Shown: positions 18,486 to 30,119 of the stretch, one piece after another
Layout of the letters: every line of letters starts with the position of its first letter
Position numbering within the stretch: the stretch's first letter is position 1
Origin: Symbiodinium natans
Taxonomy: Eukaryota; Sar; Dinophyceae; Suessiales; Symbiodiniaceae
Assembly: GCA_905221605.1 (NCBI GenBank)
Contig: CAJNDS010002330.1
Coordinates: 150,441 to 214,440 of the forward strand
DNA length: 64,000 bases
Direction of reading: 5' to 3'
Translations under genes and position numbers: made by a program
The notes under the pieces: generated by a model
The model's input: only the letters and a program-made list of their open reading frames with translations
Database searches by the model: none
What the model was told of the DNA's origin: nothing

Positions 18486-18657
18486 AAAAACCCTGAAGCC
18501 CCACGGCCCTAACACTGCAAAGCCCAACGTCCCTAGAGCCCTGGAAGCCCCAAACCTGCAAAACCCCAGATCCACTGTCTTAAGGCTCACACTCCCTCTA
18601 TTTTGGCTGGATTCGTGTTTTGGAACCTTGCATACAGGAAGCTCAAAGGGGACATCT

Positions 18658-18755
18658 GTATATATATATATATACACATATATATATATATACATATATA
18701 TATATATGTATACATACACATACATGCATACATACATACATACATACATACAAAC
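18658..18755. repeat. TA / CATA microsatellite
   Basis: Alternating TATATA and ACATATAC runs grade into CATACATA. The YIYI- and HTYI-like open frames over it are low-complexity artefacts. Confidence 0.9.
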
Positions 18756-19409
18756 ATACGCACCATAATAAGAACAAGAGGTTACCCGACACCCTCAACC
18801 CAAAAATCTGAAGCCCATCAACTGCCCCCAAAGCCCCAGAGCCCACCACCCCCGCCCAAACAACAACAGAAAGCAAAACACAAAGATAAAGCCCCAAAGC
18901 CCAACGAAAACATCCAACATGCAAATCCAAAACCCCTAAACCCTCTGAACTGTAAATCTTTCTAAAGGATCCGGTGTTAGTTTCTTTTTCAGCTGTATCG
19001 AGTCTTGGGTTGACGGGTCTTAGGGTTTGGGGTTGAGGCTTCTGGCAGGGCATCCAGTTCTTACGGTTTACGGGCTTGGGAGCTTTGGATTTGGAGATTT
19101 TGGGGTTGTGGGCTGGATTACCACCAAAATAATCCGCGCAATCCAGCCGCGGCTAGGGGGCCGGTCAAGAGCCACACTAAACCCTAAACCCCAAACCCTG
19201 AACCCTGAACCCCAAACCCCAAACCCGAAGCCCTACCCAAACCCCTAACCCGAAACCCTAAACCCCAAACCCGAAGCCCTAAACCCCAAACACCGGATAT
19301 TGGGGTCCCGGGGCCGGGAGATTTCCTTCATGACAAGGCCTGGACTGGACCTGCTCCGATGTCACCATCATGACCCTCGCCTGCGCCTCCCGAATCCCTA
19401 AACCCTGCA

Positions 19410-19570
19410 GCCCTAAACCCTAAACCCTAAACCCTAGACCCTAAACCCTAAACCCTAAACCCTAAACCCTAAACCCTAAACCCTAAACCCTAAACCCTAA
19501 ACCCTAAACCCTAAAACCTAAACCCTAAACCCTAAACCCTAAATACCCTAAAACCTAAACCCTAAACCCT
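19410..19570. repeat. Telomere-like array, CCCTAAA orientation
   Basis: More than 20 CCCTAAA units with a few one-base variants. Confidence 0.9.
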
Positions 19571-20031
19571 ACAGCACTACCGCCCTGACTGGGTGAGGAG
19601 GAGTTGAAGGGTTCAGGCTGTTGGGTTCAGGGTGTAGGGTTAGGGTTATCTAGTGCCCTGTGGCCTTCAAGCCCAGAGTACCGGAAGCAACCCACGAAAA
19701 GAACCCTGAACCCTAAACCCTCAACCCAAAATCCTGAGCCCGTAAGCCTCAATCCGAAAGCCCTTAACCCTGAGACCCTGAAACCAACCCTGAACCCTAA
19801 ACCCTAAACCCTAAGCCCTAAACCCTAAACCCTAAACCCTAAACCCTAAACCCTAAACCCTAAATCCTAAACCCTAAACCCTAAACCCCAAACCCTAAGC
19901 CCTAAACCTGAAACCTAAAGCCCAAACCCCAAACCCAAACCCTGAACCCTGAACCCTGAACCCTGAACCCTGATCCAAACTTAAACCCTAAATCCTGAAA
20001 ACCCCTAAACTCTAACATCCCGGGCGCCCCA

Positions 20032-20118
20032 GGACCAAGCGGTCCATCTCGGTGTACGACCAGCTCACGGGCGAGAACGTGACCAGAAAGGGCTGGAGCG
20101 ACTTGGTCGGGCATCTAT
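20032..20118 (+). CDS. Candidate microexon 7
   Basis: Follows GCCCCAG. In one frame it reads SVYDQLTGENVTRKGWSDL, with the KGW element of the family; a second frame is also open, so the frame is not certain. No cysteines are present. Confidence 0.3.
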
Positions 20119-20311
20119 GGGGGGGGCCTCGTTAGGGCCGAAGGTTAGGGAGTTAGGGGTCCTTGTTCTGTCTTATTTTCCTTATAGCTTCACACCCTAA
20201 ACCCAAAACCCCCCAAACCCTCAACCCTAAACCCTAGACCCTGTCCCTAAACCCCAGAAACCCTAAAGTCCGAAACAGGGGATTGGGCCAAAAGAACCCC
20301 TTGTGGCCCAG

Positions 20312-20379
20312 GCGATGTGGAGTGCTGCGAGGAGCACCACTGCGACGAGTTCAAGATCCCGTCGGGGCCCCTGTCGAGG
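20312..20379 (+). CDS. Cys-rich microexon 8
   Basis: Begins in phase 1 after GGCCCAG and reads (G)DVECCEEHHCDEFKIPS, the ECC-x3-C-x3-F/Y pattern. It ends near TCGAGG|GCCGAA, a possible GC donor in phase 0. One of the clearest members of the set. Confidence 0.6.
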
Positions 20380-21079
20380 GCCGAAGGAGGTTGCCATGGC
20401 TTAGGACCCGGAACCCTAACCCCTAAACCCAAAACTAACGCGACAGCAGCGAGCGCGCGAGGGGCAGCGGTTTGGATCTAGGACTTAGGGTTCAGGGGCC
20501 TCTCAGGGCCTGTAGGAAACAAGTAGTCTCCAGGAGGTTCATGGCACTTATGAACCAACTATAACTGTATTTATAACCCACTGATAAGCCCCTTGAGTGC
20601 CCTAATATGGTGATAAGTACAGTTATGAGTGCAGTTCTAATGGGTTAAAGAATAAGTACCATGACCCCCAAAGTGGAACCTTTTTAGAAGCTTCCGTTGG
20701 AAGCTTGCCTTGAAAAGGCCTCCAAAGCCCTTTTCGTCAAAGGCCGCACACCACAACACGTCCCAACACGACCCGCGTGGTGGCGTCGCAAGCCCTAAGC
20801 CCGGAATCGAGTTATTTGAGATGTAGGCAAGGGTCGAGCTCTTCCGCCCTTCAGCTTTCGAACTTCCCCAGTTGCTTGAAGGTAACCCTAAACCCTAAGC
20901 CCTAAGCCCTAAGCCCTAAACCCTAAACCCTAAACCCTAAACCCTAAACCCTAAACCCTAAACCCTAAACCCTAAACCCTAAACCCTAAACCCGAACCCT
21001 AAACCCGAAACCCCAAGCCTTAACCCCTAAACCCTGAACCCAAAACCTTCCAAGAAAGAGCCCCCCTCCCCCGTCCCAG
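20380..21079. other. Intron-like region with MITE copy and heptamer arrays
   Basis: Contains the second MITE-like element (20,528-20,676), unique sequence at 20,677-20,880, and CCCTAAA arrays at 20,883-20,998. No supported exon. Confidence 0.45.
20528..20676. mobile_element. MITE-like element, copy 2 (diverged)
   Basis: Ends resemble AGGAGGTTCATGG...AAGTACCATGACCCCC, imperfect inverted repeats of the same family as copies 1 and 3. The interior contains TTATAACCCACT, matching the complement of copy 3's AGTGGGTTATAA. Confidence 0.65.
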
Positions 21080-21118
21080 GAAGGAGCTCAAGACTCTGTG
21101 GAAGCTCAAGGACGGGGG
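21080..21118 (+). CDS. Candidate microexon 9
   Basis: After CGTCCCAG it reads KELKTLWKLKDGG in phase 2, the same phase as the lysine-rich exons at 31,479 and 32,603. There are no cysteines and the 3' border is unclear. Confidence 0.3.
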
Positions 21119-21774
21119 GTTTCGGGCTTCAGGGTCTTAGGTTCTAGGGTTTGAGGGCTTTTGGGTTTGAGGGTTTCAGGATTTTAGGGTTTTCGGGCTT
21201 CGGGCTCGGTGTCCAGGATCCTCCTTCCATGCCCCTGAGGCGCGGTGATCCGAACCGTGACAGGCTTCGGGTTTGCGGTTCGTCCCGAAACCCTAAGCCC
21301 AAAACCCTAAACCCTAAGCCACAAAACCCTCAAAGGAGCCTTAAAATGAGAAAAAGGCCTCTTAACAACCCCCTTAACCACCCTTGCCCCAAAACCACTA
21401 GCCCGGAAAAGCCCTCTAAACAACCCTTAGCAACCCTCTAGACCCTGTAACAAAACTCTGAAGCCCGAAAACCCTCATAAAACCCTCAAGCGCTGGGCCC
21501 TGTTTGACACTTTTTACCTCATGTGAGAAGAGAAGGAAACCTTGTCCCTTCAGGCACCAGGATTAAGACATTCTGACAGAGGGAAGGCCCTCCAGACCCA
21601 AGAAAGAAGGATAGCCAAACTTAAACCCTAAACCCTAAAACCCCAAACCTCAAACCCTAAACCCTAAACCCTAAACCCTAGACCCCAAACCCTAAACCCG
21701 AAACCCCAAACCCTAAACCCTAAACCCTGAACCCTAAACCCTAAACCCTGAACCCTTCACCTTTCTTGATCCAG

Positions 21775-21848
21775 CAAAAGAGGACAAGGCCAAAGACATC
21801 CGCGGCGCTCACCTCAAGGACTGCTGTTCCCAAGCGGCACTTCGTTGG
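21775..21848 (+). CDS. Cys-rich microexon 10
   Basis: After GATCCAG the island reads AKDIRGAHLKDCCSQAALRW, with CC preceded by a charged stretch, and ends TGG|GTCCAAG. Immediately followed by TTTAGGG heptamers. It starts in phase 1, like microexons 6, 8, 11 and 12. Confidence 0.5.
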
Positions 21849-24800
21849 GTCCAAGGGTTTAGGGTTTAGGGTTTAGGGTTCAGGGTTTAGGGTTTAGGGT
21901 TGGTTTAGGGTTTCAGGTTTAGGGTTTAGGGTTGTGGGTTTAGGGGGAGGTCTGGGGGTTTTCGGATTTTTGGATATCATTGGTTTGGTCTTGGGGGCTT
22001 CATAGTTTCAGGGGGTTGGGGTTCAACGGTTAAGGGCTTTAGGGGCTTTAGGGGGCTTTGGGGGTTTGGGGGGGGGGTTTAGGGGTCTAGGGGTTTAGCC
22101 CTAAACCCTAAACCCTAAACCCTAAACCCTAAACCCTAAACCCTAAACCCTTAGGGGCTCAGGCGTTCAGAGTCTAGGGCTTGCGGTTGGCCGTCAGTCA
22201 CCCTTCGTTCTTGCCGCGTCTTCGAGTGCTTGAGGGAAACCCGGAGCGCGGCGAAGCAAATGCCATAACATCCCTACAGAAGCCTCACCTCGGGTTTAGG
22301 GTTGAGGGTTTGGGGTTTAGGGTTTAGGGTTTAGGGGTTTAGGGTTTAGGGCTAGGGGGTGGGGGACAGTGTTCTTGGCTTAGCTTCGGGCTGAGGGTTC
22401 TCTGGGCTTAAGGCTTAAGGCTTAGGGTTTTAAGGGTAGGGCTTTTTTCAAGGCTTCTTAAGGTTTTTTTTTCAGGGTTTAGCCGTTTAACATCGTGCCC
22501 TAAACCCTTCAAACCTCGAAGCCTGAACCCTAAACGCTAAACCCTAAACCCTAAACCCTAAACCCCAAAAGCCCCTGAAGCCGAACCCTAAAGGCCCCCT
22601 AGCGCCCTTTGCCCTCGCTTTGCTTCAAGGATTCGAGAAGAGTGAGATCTTCGTCCAAGTAGCCCTCGAAGAGCCCCGAAACCCTAAACCCTAAACCCTA
22701 ACCCTAAACCCTAAACCCTAAACCCTAAACCCTAAACCCTAAACCCTAAACCCTAAACCCTAAACCCTAAACTCTAAACCCGAAAGCCCCAAGGTGAGCC
22801 ACTCCTGTGTTCTGACTACAGCCTCATGGGCAGCAAGAGCAGTGGGTGGGGGGTGGGGGGCGGGGGAGGTTGGGCTCTCGGCAGTTTGTGTTCAGGGTTT
22901 AGGTTTTGGTTTTAGGGCTTTAGGGTCCCTCAAATAGGAGTAGACGTAACTACAGAAGATTAGTATGATGCCCGAATAATCCTCATAGATTTGTAGTACA
23001 AGCAACCCAACTACCAGTCCTGATTAAACAGACCCCTGGATTGTCCCTTGACCCTAAACCCTAAACCCTAAACCCTAAACCCCAAACCCCAAACCCCAAA
23101 CCCTAAACCCTAAACCGTCCCAAGTCTGAATCCTACATCTCGCAAAGCCCGCACCTCTCGTCACCAGAGGCCTCAAGACCTACCCCTAAACCCTAAACCC
23201 TAAACCCTAAACCCTCAACCCTCAACCCTAAACCCTAAACCCTAAACCCTAAACCCTAAACCCTAAACCCTAAACCCTAAACCCTAAACCCTAAACCCTA
23301 AACCCTAAACCCCCAACTCCTAGACCATGAGCGTTAAAGATCGAACCTTGAACCCTAAACCCAAAGCGCGAAACCCAGAGGCCTCCGGCACCCTTAAAGC
23401 CCAAATCCTTATGCATGAACCTTAAGCAGCTTAGGGTTTTTGGGTTTAGGGTTTAGGGTTTAGGGTTTTCCTTGAACCCTGAAAAACTTGGAGCCTAAGC
23501 CGCATGCCCAGGCTGCCCCAATAACACCAAGACAAAGCCCAAGAGCCAATCTGCCGATGGGGGAGTCTTGGTAGGCGCGCCTGTCAGGGTTTAGGGTTTA
23601 GGGTTTGGGGTTTGGGGTTAGGGTTTAGGGTTTAGGGGTTAGGGTCTTTGGAGTTTCGGGTGTCAGCGTTTAAGGTTTTGGGTGTTAGGGCTTCAGGTTT
23701 AGTGTGTCGGAGATGTAGGGTTAAAGGATCAGGGGTTACAGGGTTCAGGGTTGAAGGTTTGGGTTAACCTTCATTCTTAGGGCCTCCAGGGGTAAGGTTT
23801 GGGATTTGGGGGTTGAGGCAGTAGGCATAGGCTTGAAGGAGCTTCAGGGGTTTAGGGTTTAGGGATATATTGGCTTCAGGGAACAGAGAGTACGTGCCTC
23901 GAGCATCTTTCCCCTATACCCTAAACCCTATGGTCATAGAATTTGGGTTTCGGGGGGTTTCAATTTTCGGGGTTTTCGGCAATTTCCCACGTTTTTCGAG
24001 GAACCCATACATAGAGTCTTGGAACCCATCGATAGAACCCATACATAGAATATTTGAACCCATACATGAAAATTTGGGGGTCATGTTTAAGACAGCTTTT
24101 GGGCGCCCGTTTGGCGGCCTCCTGCACACCTCTTCTGAAGAGAGCGCCTCCTACGCGAACCCGTAGATAGAAGAGAGTTGACCCCGACCCCGAGGGCGCC
24201 TCCTAAACTTGAGGCCAATATTCTATCTGGCGCTTTGGATTTTTGATATGCTATCTATCGTTTTGGAAAGGGGTGTTGTGTTTTTCGGATTTTCAACTAC
24301 TCTATCTGCTTAAGGATGCCTAGAAACCCTAAACCCTGAACCCGAAGCCCCAAACCTTCAACTTCCAAGCCCATAAAGCCCTAAACCCTGTGGCAGGCCT
24401 GGGCAACTTGCACCCAAGGGGAGACTCGCGAAGACAACCCCCAAATCCTAAAGCCTCAAACCCTAAATTCGTCAGTGGACTGCCTTCTAGTCTCAGAGCA
24501 GTGGCTAGATGCATCCGAATCCCGAAAAGCCCTAAACAGCCTGGACACGAAACTCGGCCCCTAAGCTTAGGTTTCAGGTTTCAGGTTTCAGGGTTCAGGG
24601 TTTAGGATTTAGGATTCATGGTTCACGGTTGAGGGTTTGTTGAACCTTAAGCCCAAACCGCCCAAACCCGAAACCCCCACAAACTTCTACTCCTGCCATT
24701 TTCTTGTCATTTGTTCGAGATCTACCCTACTACTCTTCGTCCACCTTTGCCCCAAAACCCTAAACCCTAAAACCTACAACCCCAAGCCCTAAACCCTAGC

Positions 24801-24872
24801 CCTAAACCCCAAACCCCAAACCCCAAACCCCAAACCCGAAACCCGAAACCCGAGACCCCAAACCATTCCGAG
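21849..24872. other. 3 kb of heptamer arrays and unique islands
   Basis: Arrays at 22,095-22,150, 22,681-22,785, 23,186-23,312 and others. Unique islands at 22,180-22,290, 22,595-22,680, 22,930-23,050 and 23,860-24,320. The last repeats GAACCCATACATAGA three or four times. No exon is convincing. Confidence 0.4.
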
Positions 24873-24937
24873 GCAGCACCGAGGAAGAATGCTGCGAGCC
24901 CCTCTTCTGCCGCACCTACCAGTGTAGCGGCCCGGGG
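24873..24937 (+). CDS. Cys-rich microexon 11
   Basis: After CCGAG, in phase 1, it reads (G)STEEECCEPLFCRTYQC, the fullest example of the repeat: GST-x-EECCEP-x2-C-x2-Y-x-C. It can end GGG|GCTCGG, a GC donor in phase 0. Flanked by CCCGAAA variants and TTTAGGG arrays. Confidence 0.65.
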
Positions 24938-24973
24938 GCTCGGGGGCTTTTTTTGGGGGTTCAGGGGCTTTTG

Positions 24974-25190
24974 GGGTTTAGGGTTTAGGGTTTAGGGTTG
25001 GGGTTCAGGGTTTAGGGTTTAGGGTTTAGGGTTTAGGGTTTAGGGTTTAGGGTTTAGGGTTTAGGGTTTTTGGGGTTTAGGGTTTAGGGTTTAGGGTTTA
25101 GGGTTTAGGGTTTAGGGTTTAGGGTTTAGGGTTTAGGGTTTTTGGGGTTTAGGGTTTAGGGTGTAGGGTGTAGGGTGTAGGGTGTAGGGA
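24974..25190. repeat. Telomere-like array, TTTAGGG orientation
   Basis: About 28 TTTAGGG units, interrupted twice by TTTTTGGGG and ending in four TGTAGGG variants. Confidence 0.9.
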
Positions 25191-26143
25191 TTAGTGTTAT
25201 TTATTGAGTCTTTTCGGGTTCTTGAGTGGTTATTAGAAACTACTCATCATCATTATGGTTGTTGTCAAAAATGTTTCGATTTTTTCTTTGGAGGGTGGGT
25301 GGGTCAGTCTACGAATTGTGTTTTTGGAGCCTCTCTCCCTCTCTCGCTCTCTCTTTCTCTCGCTCTCTCCCTCTCTCTCTTTTGGCATTCTTGTTGGGTG
25401 GGGGATTGGGGATGTTGGCATCGCTCGCCGGCTTTGAGGTGTTAAGTGTTGGCGTTATGGGGCTGCTGTGCCAAAAGTTTGGGCATTCCTTAGGTTTATC
25501 ATTTTCAGTGGTTTCAAGGGCTCAGGGGCTTAGAAGCCCCAAACCAAAGATCCCTAAAGCCCCAGAGCTCTAAGCCCCTAAGCCCTAAACCCTAAACCCC
25601 CAAAACCCTAAACCCTAAGCCCTCGGCCCTGAGCCCCCACGCCCCAAGCCCTAAGCCCTCCTAAAACCCCAAAGCCCTAGTTGAGTTGAGGTGGTTGTGC
25701 AAAGGGAGTTCCCGTATCAGGAAGCTTTCGGGGGACTGGAAGTCTGAGACTCGTAGTCGGGGGTAGGAAGTTGTGGGGTTTTGGTTTTGGGGTGTTTAGG
25801 GTTTAGGGCTTGGGGATTAGGGTTCGGGGTTTAGGTTCAGGGTTTGGGGTTTAGGGTTGAGGGCTTAGGGGTTTGGGGTGTAGGTTTAGGGTTGTAGGGT
25901 TTAGCACGAATCCCCTCTTGTCGCCGCTGGTGGACCTGGCAGCTGTCGGATATCGTCACCAGATCCAGCCGCTTGCGACAATTGCCAGCCTACTGTTGGC
26001 TCAGTTCGTTTCCAGAAACCCTAAACCCTAAACCCTAAACCCTAAACCCTAAACCCTAAACCCTAAACCCTAAACCCTAAACCCTAAACCCTAAACCCTA
26101 AACCCTAAAACCTTTGAAGCCTCATCTGCAATTGCTATGGCAG
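25191..26143. other. Unique island, CT-rich tract and arrays
   Basis: A unique island at 25,195-25,560 with a (CT)n tract at 25,332-25,382; heptamer arrays at 25,795-25,900 and 26,015-26,110. The island 25,905-26,018 is open in two frames and could be an exon, but I cannot choose a frame. Confidence 0.4.
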
Positions 26144-26202
26144 ATCCCAAGAAGCTGCAGAAGAAAGTGAAGCCGGAGGAGCGCCGTGGCTCCACGGACG
26201 AG
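26144..26202 (+). CDS. Lys-rich microexon 12 (GST junction)
   Basis: After ATGGCAG, in phase 1, it reads (D)PKKLQKKVKPEERRGSTDE and ends GACGAG|GCGCCGG, a GC donor in phase 0. The next exon starts in phase 0 with ECC, so splicing creates GSTDE-ECCEE, exactly the uninterrupted motif seen inside microexons 6 and 11. Confidence 0.6.
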
Positions 26203-26392
26203 GCGCCGGCTTGGAGTCAGGGCTTCCTTTTTGGGATCTTAGGGTTTAGGGTTTAGGGTTTAGGGTTTAGGGTGTCAGGGTTTCGGGTTTAGGGTTTACG
26301 AACTTACCATCAGGACCCCCCAGAAGGTACCCCTAGTATCGGAAGTTTCAAGATTTTTTCTTTGAAGTTTCGGGAAGCGCCCCGCTGTCCAG

Positions 26393-26453
26393 GAGTGCTG
26401 CGAGGAGAAGTTCTGCAAGGACTACCATTGCTCCGACCCCACCAAGCCCCTCG
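26393..26453 (+). CDS. Cys-rich microexon 13
   Basis: Textbook borders, CTGTCCAG before and GTGAGC after. It reads ECCEEKFCKDYHCSDPTKPL, starting in phase 0 and ending in phase 1. The best-supported microexon of the set. Confidence 0.7.
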
Positions 26454-28471
26454 GTGAGCAGTGTTTCGGTTCCCTGAATTTAAACCCTAAACCCTCAGCC
26501 CTAAAAACCTAAACCCGAAACCCTAAACACCCTAAACCTCTAAACCCTAGTGTGATAGCCCTTGCTCTCCCTTTTTCCTCAGGGGCTCCCTGCAAGCAAC
26601 CCCTGTGTCTTTACTTCAGAGCCAAGGATTCGAGGAAAGTGCGGATACCTCTGAGCCAGCCTCAACCCAGCAAAGCCTAAAGCCCAAGACCCCAAACCCC
26701 CCCAAACCCGAAGCCCTCCACCCTAAACCCTAAACCCTAAACCCTAAACCCTAAACCCTAAACCCTAAACCCTAAACCCTTAAACCGTCCCCCCAAACCC
26801 GAAGCCCTCCAACCGCGGCCCCGAAGCGTGCCGCATGTAGCACTGTACTGGCGTACCAGAAGTTCTGATCAGAGATGGCGCGCCCTAAACCCTAAACCCT
26901 AAACCCTAAACCCTAAACCCTAAACCCTAAACCCTAAACCCGAAACCCTAAACCGCCCAGGTGGGTTCACTTCTCCGATCAGCCAGGGCCCCAGCGGTCG
27001 AAATGGGGGTTGACCACCCGAAGACCTGGATCCCAAGTACCCTAAGCTGTAAGCCCCAAGCCCCAAGAGCCCTCAGCCCGAAGCCCTAAGCCCTGTAAGC
27101 CCTCGGTCCACTAAGCCCTAAACTTTAGGCCCTAGGCCCTAAGCCCTAAGCCCCAAGGATAAATCCTAGACCCAGGGCTGCAGACGAACACAGGGGCATG
27201 GGCATCCCAAACCCTAAGTGCTGTAGACGCAGGAGCCCCCCAGCAGGCTGTGCAAGCGGGTGTGACCAGTTCCCCCTGCTCCTAGACCTGCCATGGCTCA
27301 GAAAGTCCATGAAGTCTTGTCGTTTCTGCTACGTGGTCTACGGCACCTAGTCAAAGAGGATGAAGCTGCACATGCTTACAAGGTATCATGCTCAAGGTTT
27401 GGGCCTCGAAACAAAGGAAAAACACACATCGCAGCTTGCTATGCACATGGACAGACTACTGCCTTTCATCACTCCTCCTTCGACAAGCAAAGCTTTGTAC
27501 ATGTCCTTTCCTTCCGAGAGGAGATTCAAACTCCTATCAACAGGAAAGCTACTGGCCGGCTGGCCTCAGGGTTCGAGGGCTCTCAGGTACAGGAAAGCAA
27601 AACACAAAGCCCCCCAAAACCCAGCCGAATAGACAGGCATCCTCAATGCTACGCCCTAAGCCCTCAACCGTAGTCGAAAGCCAGTACTATACTTCCCGCA
27701 CTTCTACCTCGAGCCAGATCCGACACGCTTTCAACACCATCGACAACGCCCAGGCTCGGCCCAACAAACATCGACCGCCGCGGCAGTTCTGACGAGGCGG
27801 GGGATCTCTGAACGGGCCCGGGGTTTCGAGTTTGGGGACTTCGGGTTTAGGGTTTAGGATTTAGGGTTTAGGGTTTAGGGTTTAGGGTAAGGTTTCGGAT
27901 GTAGGGTTGACGGTCCTCGGATTTATTCGCAAGCGAAGCAAACAGCCTGAACCAAGAACCCGGCACCCATGCATCCTAAAAGCTCATCCCCTAAACCCCG
28001 AACCTTTGTCATAATTGGGTACCATTTTACATGTTTACGGGTACTTAATTCCAGTAGAGGAATAACAATTTCAATTTTCAATATTATCCCAACCATGAAG
28101 TAGGAACCCCCTTCTTTTGCAGCCCCACAAGCCCCAGTTCCTTCAGCTGTGCTCCTTCATAAGCTCGCATGGTTGTGCTAGAATGAAGCCCTAGACCTTT
28201 TTTGCCCCCCCACCCCCCAAACCAACAAAAAATCCGCCCCCTTAGTGTAGATCAGCATAAGGTAGGCATGCATCAGGCCTAGCTCCATGAAGCGTCGTCC
28301 GTGCCCTACACCCTGCACCCCAAAGCCTTCAGCCTAAGCCTTAAAGCCCACACGAACCCTAAGCCCTCAAGATGCTAGCGCCTCAACCCTGCGCGTTTTA
28401 GGGTTTAGGGTTTAGGGTTTAGGGTTTAGGGTCGAAAACATGAAGCCCGTCCGAGCTCGGCGTCACGGTAG
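26454..28471. other. Arrays and islands, including one possible coding island
   Basis: Heptamer arrays at 26,720-26,780, 26,882-26,945, 27,845-27,890 and 28,397-28,432. Islands at 26,580-26,660, 26,800-26,882, 26,950-27,060 and 27,170-27,830. The sequence at 28,000-28,300 is unlike its surroundings and resembles nothing I know. Confidence 0.4.
27293..27673 (+). CDS. Hypothetical ORF, 126 codons
   Basis: ATG at 27,293 opens a frame in one of the few long non-repetitive islands. The first 30 residues (to AHAYK) look most protein-like and are followed by GTATCATG, a possible donor, so only 27,293-27,382 may be exon. The rest is basic and low in pattern. No family recognised. Confidence 0.22.
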   Translation: MAQKVHEVLSFLLRGLRHLVKEDEAAHAYKVSCSRFGPRNKGKTHIAACYAHGQTTAFHHSSFDKQSFVHVLSFREEIQTPINRKATGRLASGFEGSQVQESKTQSPPKPSRIDRHPQCYALSPQP

Positions 28472-28520
28472 GAATGCTGTGAGAAGCTCATCTGCCGGGC
28501 AGAGATCTGCACCTGGCTCG
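28472..28520 (+). CDS. Cys-rich microexon 14
   Basis: After ACGGTAG it reads ECCEKLICRAEICTWL in phase 0, the same register as microexon 13, and can end in phase 1 at CTCG|GAGTT (GA donor). Confidence 0.6.
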
Positions 28521-29770
28521 GAGTTGGACATGGGTTCCTTTTGGGGTCTGAACCCTGAACTGAACCCTAAACCCTAAACCCTGAACCCTGAGCCCTAAAC
28601 CCTAAACCCTAAACCCTGAACCCTGAACACTGCTAAACCCTAGACGCTAAACCCAGGTGCTTCCTTGAAGAGGAGCTGGGGGGCTTTTTGCGGGTGTTTC
28701 TTGGGCTTCTTTGGGCGTTGTGTCTTTGGGCTCGACCCGAAACTCTACATGCTCGACCCAACAGCAAAACCCTAAACCCCGATTTCCCAAACCCTTAACC
28801 CACAACTAGGGCTTTTGGGGGTCCGGAGTGATAAGCCTGCTGCTTTCTAGCTTTGCTGGGACAGTAAAGAGCACTGCGCGGCACTTTGGGCCAATTAGGG
28901 CGAAGATTGTTGAAACCCTAAGCCCTATCTCAGGGTGTTAGGGTTTAGGGTTTAGGGTTTGGGGTTTAGGGTTTAGGGTTTCGGGTTTTGGGTTTAGGGT
29001 TTGGGGTTAGGACTTTTTTGGGTGAGGATTCTTGGGGGCGGAAGGGAGACTTCGTGCGCAGGCAGCTTAGGGGCCCCCCTGCCGGCCACCCCCAATCCAC
29101 ACTCCCTAAGCCCCAAGCCTTCAATCCCTGAAGCTATCCCTCCCTCAGAACTCCTAAAGCCCATAAGACATTCAAGACCCGAACGCCCCTAAACCCTGAC
29201 CCCTAAATCTAAATTCTAAACCCTAGACCCCAAACCCCAAACCCCAAGCCCTAAACCCCAAACCCAAAACCCCAAACCCCACGCTGAGGCAATCCCAGCA
29301 CCATGTGGAAGCCAAAGGACCTTCCCAAAAACCAAAGACGTCGGGCCCTCCACCCTAAACCCTTGAGGTTAGGTTTAGGGATTTGGGATTTAGGGTTTAG
29401 GGTTTAGGGTTCAGGGGTTTAGGGTTTAGGGGTTTAGGGTGTAAGTATTTCGGGCTTCGTGTAGGGAGTTCAGGGTTTAGGGGTTTAGATTTAGGGTTTA
29501 GTTTCGAAGTTTAGGGCTTAGGGACGTAGGGTTCTGGGTTTCAGGATCTAAGGTTTAGGGGTTTAGGGTTTAGGGATTTAGGGACTGAGGGTTCAGGGGG
29601 GTTTGGGGAGTCATTTTTCGATGCAACCTCCAACCCGCAGCCCGAAACCCTGCATAACCCTAAGCCCTAAACCCTAAAGCCCTAATATCCGAAACCCTGA
29701 AACCCCAAAACCCTGAAACCTAAAGCCCTAAAGCCCTAAAACCTTAAAGACCTAAACCCTAAACCTTGAA

Positions 29771-30108
29771 CCCCCCTAAACCCCCCTAAACCCCCCTAAA
29801 CCCCCCTAAACCCCCCTAAACCCCCCTAAACCCCCCTAAACCCCCCTAAACCTCCCTAAACCTAAACCCCCCTAAACCCCCCCTAAACCCCCCTAAACCC
29901 CCCCCTAAACCCCCCCATAAACCCCCCTAAACCCCCCTAAACCCCCTAAAAACCCCCCTAAACCCCCCTAACCCCCTCTAACCCCCTAAACCCCCCTAAA
30001 CCCCCCTCAACCCCCCTATAAACCCCCCCCTAAACCCCCTAAAAACCCCCTAAACCCCCCTAAACCCCCCTAAACCCCCTAAACCACCCCCTTAAACCCC
30101 CCTAACCT
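29771..30108. repeat. Decamer array CCCCCCTAAA
   Basis: About 33 copies of CCCCCCTAAA with length variants, an expanded-C version of the heptamer. It grades into ordinary CCCTAAA and CCCTAAG units downstream. Confidence 0.92.
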
Positions 30109-30119
30109 AAAAACCCTAC

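Larger units (their letters stand above)
18133..20031. other. Heptamer arrays, TA/CATA microsatellite and unique islands
   Basis: Holds CCCTAAA arrays at 18,361-18,485, 19,410-19,570 and 19,795-19,890, and a (TA)n/(CATA)n tract at 18,658-18,755. Islands lie at 18,250-18,345, 18,580-18,660, 19,010-19,170 and 19,300-19,395. The last reads WTCSDVTIMTLACAS in one frame and may be another microexon, but its borders are not clean. Confidence 0.4.

Noticed and set aside
18483-19053. Tyr/Ile/Val-rich proteins
   Set aside because: Translate a TA/CATA microsatellite.
29771-30108. CRISPR-like array
   Set aside because: Head-to-tail decamers without spacers in a eukaryotic genome.
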